Shown: one piece after another, positions 60,338-64,000 of the stretch
Numbering within the stretch: the stretch's first letter is position 1
How the letters are laid out: each line of letters starts with the position of its first letter
Assembly: GCF_032118995.1 (NCBI RefSeq)
Contig: NC_092667.1
Location: 5,200,931 to 5,264,930, forward strand
Direction of reading: 5' to 3'
Source: Asterias amurensis
Taxonomy: Eukaryota > Echinodermata > Asteroidea > Forcipulatida > Asteriidae
DNA: 64,000 nt
The notes under the pieces: generated by a model
The model's input: the letters and a program-made list of their open reading frames with translations, nothing else
Database searches by the model: none
What the model was told of the DNA's origin: nothing
Position numbers and translations under genes: made by a program

Positions 60338-60640
60338 TTGTGTCCCAGATACACACATTTTTAACAAGAAACCTTTTAAAACTAAAATCACATCCATGTT
60401 AAAAAACAGCAATTTCTAGTCATGTGAACACTATTCTGGTGAAATAATACACAGATAATTGTTTATTTTTTAAACAGAGATCCAGGTTCCTCCATATGGC
60501 TTTGTGTCCCAGATTCACACGCCACACATTACACAAGACCATTTTTAAGAAACTTTTATTAAAATCACATCCATGTTCTAAAATAGAAAATTCAGGTTGT
60601 GTGAACACTGTCATGGTTTTATCTCGCCTCCCTGGTTTTA
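60338..60640. repeat. Imperfect direct duplication, ~160-bp step
   Basis: gctttgtgtcccaga, ttaaaatcacatccatgtt and gtgtgaacac occur in the same order from 60,338 and again from 60,498. Function unknown. Confidence 0.65.
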
Positions 60641-60719
60641 CAATAACCAAGCTTTAAGAAGACCCAGTTAAAGACCTCTTCAAACAATATGTACAATGTA
60701 TTAAATGGGAATAATGAAA

Positions 60720-60930
60720 CTGTCCCGTTCACATCCGTGCCTCATCTACACTGGACTCATTTTAAATCGCTCTAAAAACACACTTATTTAAGTCCGTCTA
60801 GTCTTTTCAGTTTCTGCTATTTCATCCCACTTTTACTTGTAATGTTTTGTTATCTTCACTTCCTGTTCAGCGCTTAGAAACCTTGCATTAAGCGCTATAT
60901 GCATGTTATTATTGTTTATTATTATTACAA
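60720..60930 (+). pseudogene. 3' end of a LINE-type retrotransposon
   Basis: Ends tgcattaagcgctatatgca followed by a TTATT-rich tail, which I recall as a common 3' end of invertebrate non-LTR elements. Upstream, in frame, WTHFKSL then KHTYL resembles the C-terminal SFKxxLKTHLF motif of their reverse transcriptases, with a stop inside. Short, 5'-truncated, not functional. Confidence 0.6.
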
Positions 60931-61536
60931 TAACCAAGTACTCTTGCTATGGCAATCTATGTACAAGATCGAAACTATAATTGTTTTCATTTCTTGAAAA
61001 CCCAAAATGTTTCCAACATGATTGTACGGTACACCAAGATGGCAAACTTTCAGACATTTGTCACAAGTTTGCGGGTGTTCTGCACTGTTTACCCATTTGC
61101 AAGTAACTTGTTGATCATCCCATCCTCCTGGTGTTTCTGATCAAGGAGTTTTACAGAATTGCCCCTGACAGCATCAAATGCTCTCATACAATACATTGTA
61201 GTCTTGCCTTGAGGGTCAAATGCTTTATCCTGCAGTGAAGAACACATTCATTGTCCTCCAGTTTGCGGACTATCAGCGAAAAAGAACTGGACAATGACAT
61301 AACCACATTATTGATTTGGTTTTCTTCTTGGATGCAATTAATGCCACCTGTGTGTCCAGCTTGTGTAGAAAGGCTCTACAGTCAACAAGTGCGTCACACC
61401 TTCCCCCATTGCCACACATCTCATGTACTCGCAGTTGTAGCGTTAGTACTTTTATGTTAGTACCTACCAAGACCTGAATTGAATGGCTTCTGACTGGCAC
61501 CCCAAACAAAGATACTAGCACCAACACATGTACATG

Positions 61537-61580
61537 TAGAGGTAGCTCAGTTTGGTTGAACGTGACGTCTGTTGAAGTTG
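61537..61580 (+). repeat. tRNA-type SINE head fragment
   Basis: gaggtagctcagtttggttg resembles a tRNA D-arm with A box. No B box follows, so it is a fragment. Confidence 0.45.
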
Positions 61581-61849
61581 AAGTTCTGCTCTTGTACATT
61601 TTTAATTGGTCAACCCAAATTTTGTTTTAATTCCTCAGTCAATTTCCTTTATTACTAAATACTTGATACAGAAGTTACATCTCCTTCAGGTGATCCCCTT
61701 CCTGCTTCCCAGGTGGTATTATAAACTTGGTGTGACCCCTAGCTACTGCAGTTATCTGTTTAATGGCTTCTGACTGGTACCCTTCCCCCCTCCCCCGCTA
61801 ACAAAGATGTTCACAAAATGGGGAAATTGCCATTATTAGGTCTAGATAC

Positions 61850-61950
61850 AAGTAGCTGTAATAAATTGGTTGAACACCTGTCGATAATCGTGAGGATGCA
61901 GGTTCAAGTCCTGCCCTAGTAAGTTTGTCATTGTTCAAGCCACATAAAAC
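61850..61950 (+). repeat. tRNA-derived SINE, family S3, copy 2
   Basis: B box GGTTCAAGTCC at 61,901-61,911 preceded by ttggttgaacacctgt and followed by gtaagtttgtcattgttcaa, the body also seen at 54,430-54,480 on the minus strand. Confidence 0.6.
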
Positions 61951-62454
61951 CCAAAATACTTAGTCAACTTCGCTTTTGGTTTTTTACTTGATATTGAAAC
62001 AAAAAGTCACATCCCCTTTTAAAAGGTGATCAGTCTGCTGCCCCTTAAACTATTCACAAAATATGGAAACTGCCAACAACTTGTTTAATATTGAGTACAT
62101 TATCAACAGCAATTCAGCTCTTACTTTAATACAGCTGTGAAAACCTAAACATATTTCTCAGGTACCTGTAGATACGTATGTCAAATTAAACTGCTGCATA
62201 TTTTATTTGTGTCCTCCATCCTTTTTAATAATTTATTTGAATTCGCCTTACATTTTATCCCCATCGCGTGCAAAATTAATGAAAGCCAAGTTCGGCTACA
62301 ATAAAAAAACTCACTTAACTTTAATTGCGCTACTAATCATTTTTGTCATTCTTCATACATTGTATGTACACATTGTGTTTAGGCCATTTGGGCGTATTGC
62401 TTTGGCCCAATTGGCAAATTACAGTTACGATCTGAATGTTTTATAATGCAGTTG

Positions 62455-62640
62455 AAGGCTCATTCTGGGGAAAAAGCAATGGCATGTTTAGGCGCGATGC
62501 TTCATTCTTGAAAGGGCAAGAGCGGCAAGGCATTTTCTTTTTTCTTTTTCCTCTATGAAGGAAGTACACATTTCTACTGTAATGTTTCAGGGGGAACCGA
62601 TGCAATGACCAGGGGGCATGTAACATTGCAGCAAATTGTA
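62455..62640 (-). repeat. TGCCCTTTG-type dispersed repeat, reversed copy
   Basis: Minus strand shows tgccttgccgctcttgcc and cattgcatcggttccccc near the same landmarks as the other copies; diverged. Confidence 0.45.
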
Positions 62641-62794
62641 TAGTGCCCTCAAGAAACACGAAACTCCAGTGTGAAATCTAAGAGTCTTTGGTCTACAAAG
62701 TTAACATTATTCCTTACCAAACTCTCGTTCTAGTTGAGTCAGTACTTCATTTCCTTACAAGCTCAAAATACTGTACGGCGTGGAATTACATTGA

Positions 62795-63115
62795 CCTCTG
62801 TTGCCCCCGTCTTGGCCTTGTTGCCCCTTCAGAACCACCCATATATGTTTCAGTGGAATTGCCCATTTATAAAATAGCAATCGCCTTGCCCTCTCAAAAG
62901 ATGAAATTCCAGGCCAGATAACTGGATCAATCAAGATCTGATACTTCACAGAGGCAAAGAGGGCGATTGCCTCCTTACCCCCTGGTTGTTGCCTTGGTGC
63001 TCTTGAAATGCTACGGTAAAAGATTACATTTTCCTCATAGGGTGCCCTTTACCAAGGAGAAAATGCCTTGGTGCCCTTCGCCCTTTCATAAACGAAGCAT
63101 ACAGGCCTGTCCATC
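62795..63115 (+). repeat. TGCCCTTTG-type dispersed repeat, long copy 2
   Basis: ttgcccccgtcttggccttg ... tgaaattccaggcc, then gatacttcacagaggcaaag ... cgaagcatacaggcctg. Same two halves as 54,690-55,022 in the opposite order, consistent with a longer tandem original. Confidence 0.65.
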
Positions 63116-63726
63116 CACTTGATTTTCGACTGCACAACATATCGACCTGTCTCCCTTAAAAGTATCCGGTCGGTCGTATCATATACAGTGGATGGCTTTC
63201 AAGCTAAACAAAGCATTGGTCACATTACGAGGCTCAGGAATGTTGTAATAATGTCTCCGCGGTGGAAATGAAGAAATCCCTGGTATTCATGTTCGAGATG
63301 CTTCCTGGACCCCCAATGAACGCTTGGGGAAAGCCTGCCGGGTCACCGTAACCCAAAACTGGCTGAACGATAACGGGTTTTGTTGATGTTTGTTAAAGCG
63401 AGGGTAGTGTTGTTTTTCGTCTGCTACAGGAATAGTCTGTTCCAAATTTATAGATAAATCTTCATAGCTCTACTTTTTGTGCTTTAAAAGCTGTTCTCTT
63501 TGGCCCAATTTCATAAAGGTGTTTGAGCACTAACAACGTTAGACATGCCTCATTTCGGCTAAACTGCTAAACAGAAAGTTATTATGCAGTATTTTCTGCA
63601 GCTCTACATACGGTACATGAAACAGGGTCCCTGCTTAGGACTCTCAAATTCACAGTTTGCATTACATTACATTGTACTGTAATCTTCCAAGGCGTGTGTG
63701 ATTTGTGTGACTGGCCCTTCTTGCAG

Positions 63727-64000
63727 GGACCACTGACAATGCCATACTTGACCTCCTCAAAGTTCAAGTTCATGCAGTCACTACTCGGAGGAGTCTTTGA
63801 CTGGTGGTTTAACCGGTACTCTGCTGGTTCCCAAGGTGTGGGTATGCCTCCCCGCTGTTCCAATGGGAGGACCTCACAGTGCAAGGACCAGCAAGTGGAG
63901 CTGTCAACCGGTGAATTAAAGGGACGGTACAACACCATAGTTGACTGCCTGCTTCTACAGTTGACAGCATCCAACCCCTCATCGATATGTGCTAAGCACT
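63727..64000 (+). CDS. Possible coding exon, unknown protein, runs off the window
   Basis: After a good acceptor (cccttcttgcag, ending at 63,726) one frame stays open for all 91 codons to the end of the window. The product begins GPLTMPYLTSSKFKFM and includes LLGGVFDWWFNRYSAG, with ordinary amino-acid composition. No donor is visible inside the window. I do not recognise a family. It could be a later exon of the ankyrin gene (phase 0 would fit, but it is not ankyrin-like) or part of another gene. A minus-strand frame of 130 codons (63,974-63,582) overlaps it and is judged a shadow. Confidence 0.4.

Overview
The window looks like animal nuclear DNA, most likely from an echinoderm and possibly a sea star. 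Genes are split by introns with GT/AG borders, the intergenic DNA is AT-rich, and many short foldback elements and tRNA-derived SINEs resemble repeats I remember from echinoderm assemblies. That species assignment is from memory and was not searched.

Layout. Bases 1 to about 21,017 are one satellite array: about 44 head-to-tail monomers of 471 bp (some 470 bp). The monomers fall into recurring variant types that form higher-order repeats of 7, 6, 5 or 3 monomers. The left end of the array lies outside the window. On the right it decays through strongly diverged, partly deleted monomers to about 22,171.

From 24,157 to 33,656 two short-chain dehydrogenase/reductase genes lie in tandem on the minus strand. 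Each has five coding exons with the same phases; I read proteins of 299 and 301 residues. Both have an N-terminal membrane anchor, the TGxxxGxG cofactor motif, NNAG and the YxxxK catalytic motif, like the SDR16C/RDH10 group of retinol and steroid dehydrogenases. Their introns and flanks hold several foldback elements.

From 37,403 to at least 48,540 the plus strand carries the first three coding exons of an ankyrin-repeat gene with a low-complexity N-terminal half. All exon borders are phase 0 and the introns are 6.3 and 4.2 kb. No further ankyrin exon was recognised to the right. A separate open stretch behind a good splice acceptor starts at 63,727 and runs off the window; whether it belongs to the same gene is unknown.

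The rest is repeat-rich. The most unusual part is a 4.7 kb element at 55,262-59,945 with about 140 bp terminal inverted repeats. It has a six-copy internal tandem array alternating between two monomer types, a second short tandem array near its right end, a broken LINE reverse transcriptase on the minus strand, and a decayed fragment of a transposon-type protein on the plus strand. Other features are TTAA-flanked foldback elements (two sharing one TTAA), an inverted pair of such elements within one ankyrin-gene intron, a cluster of nuclear-receptor half-sites, and a perfect 121 bp tandem duplication.
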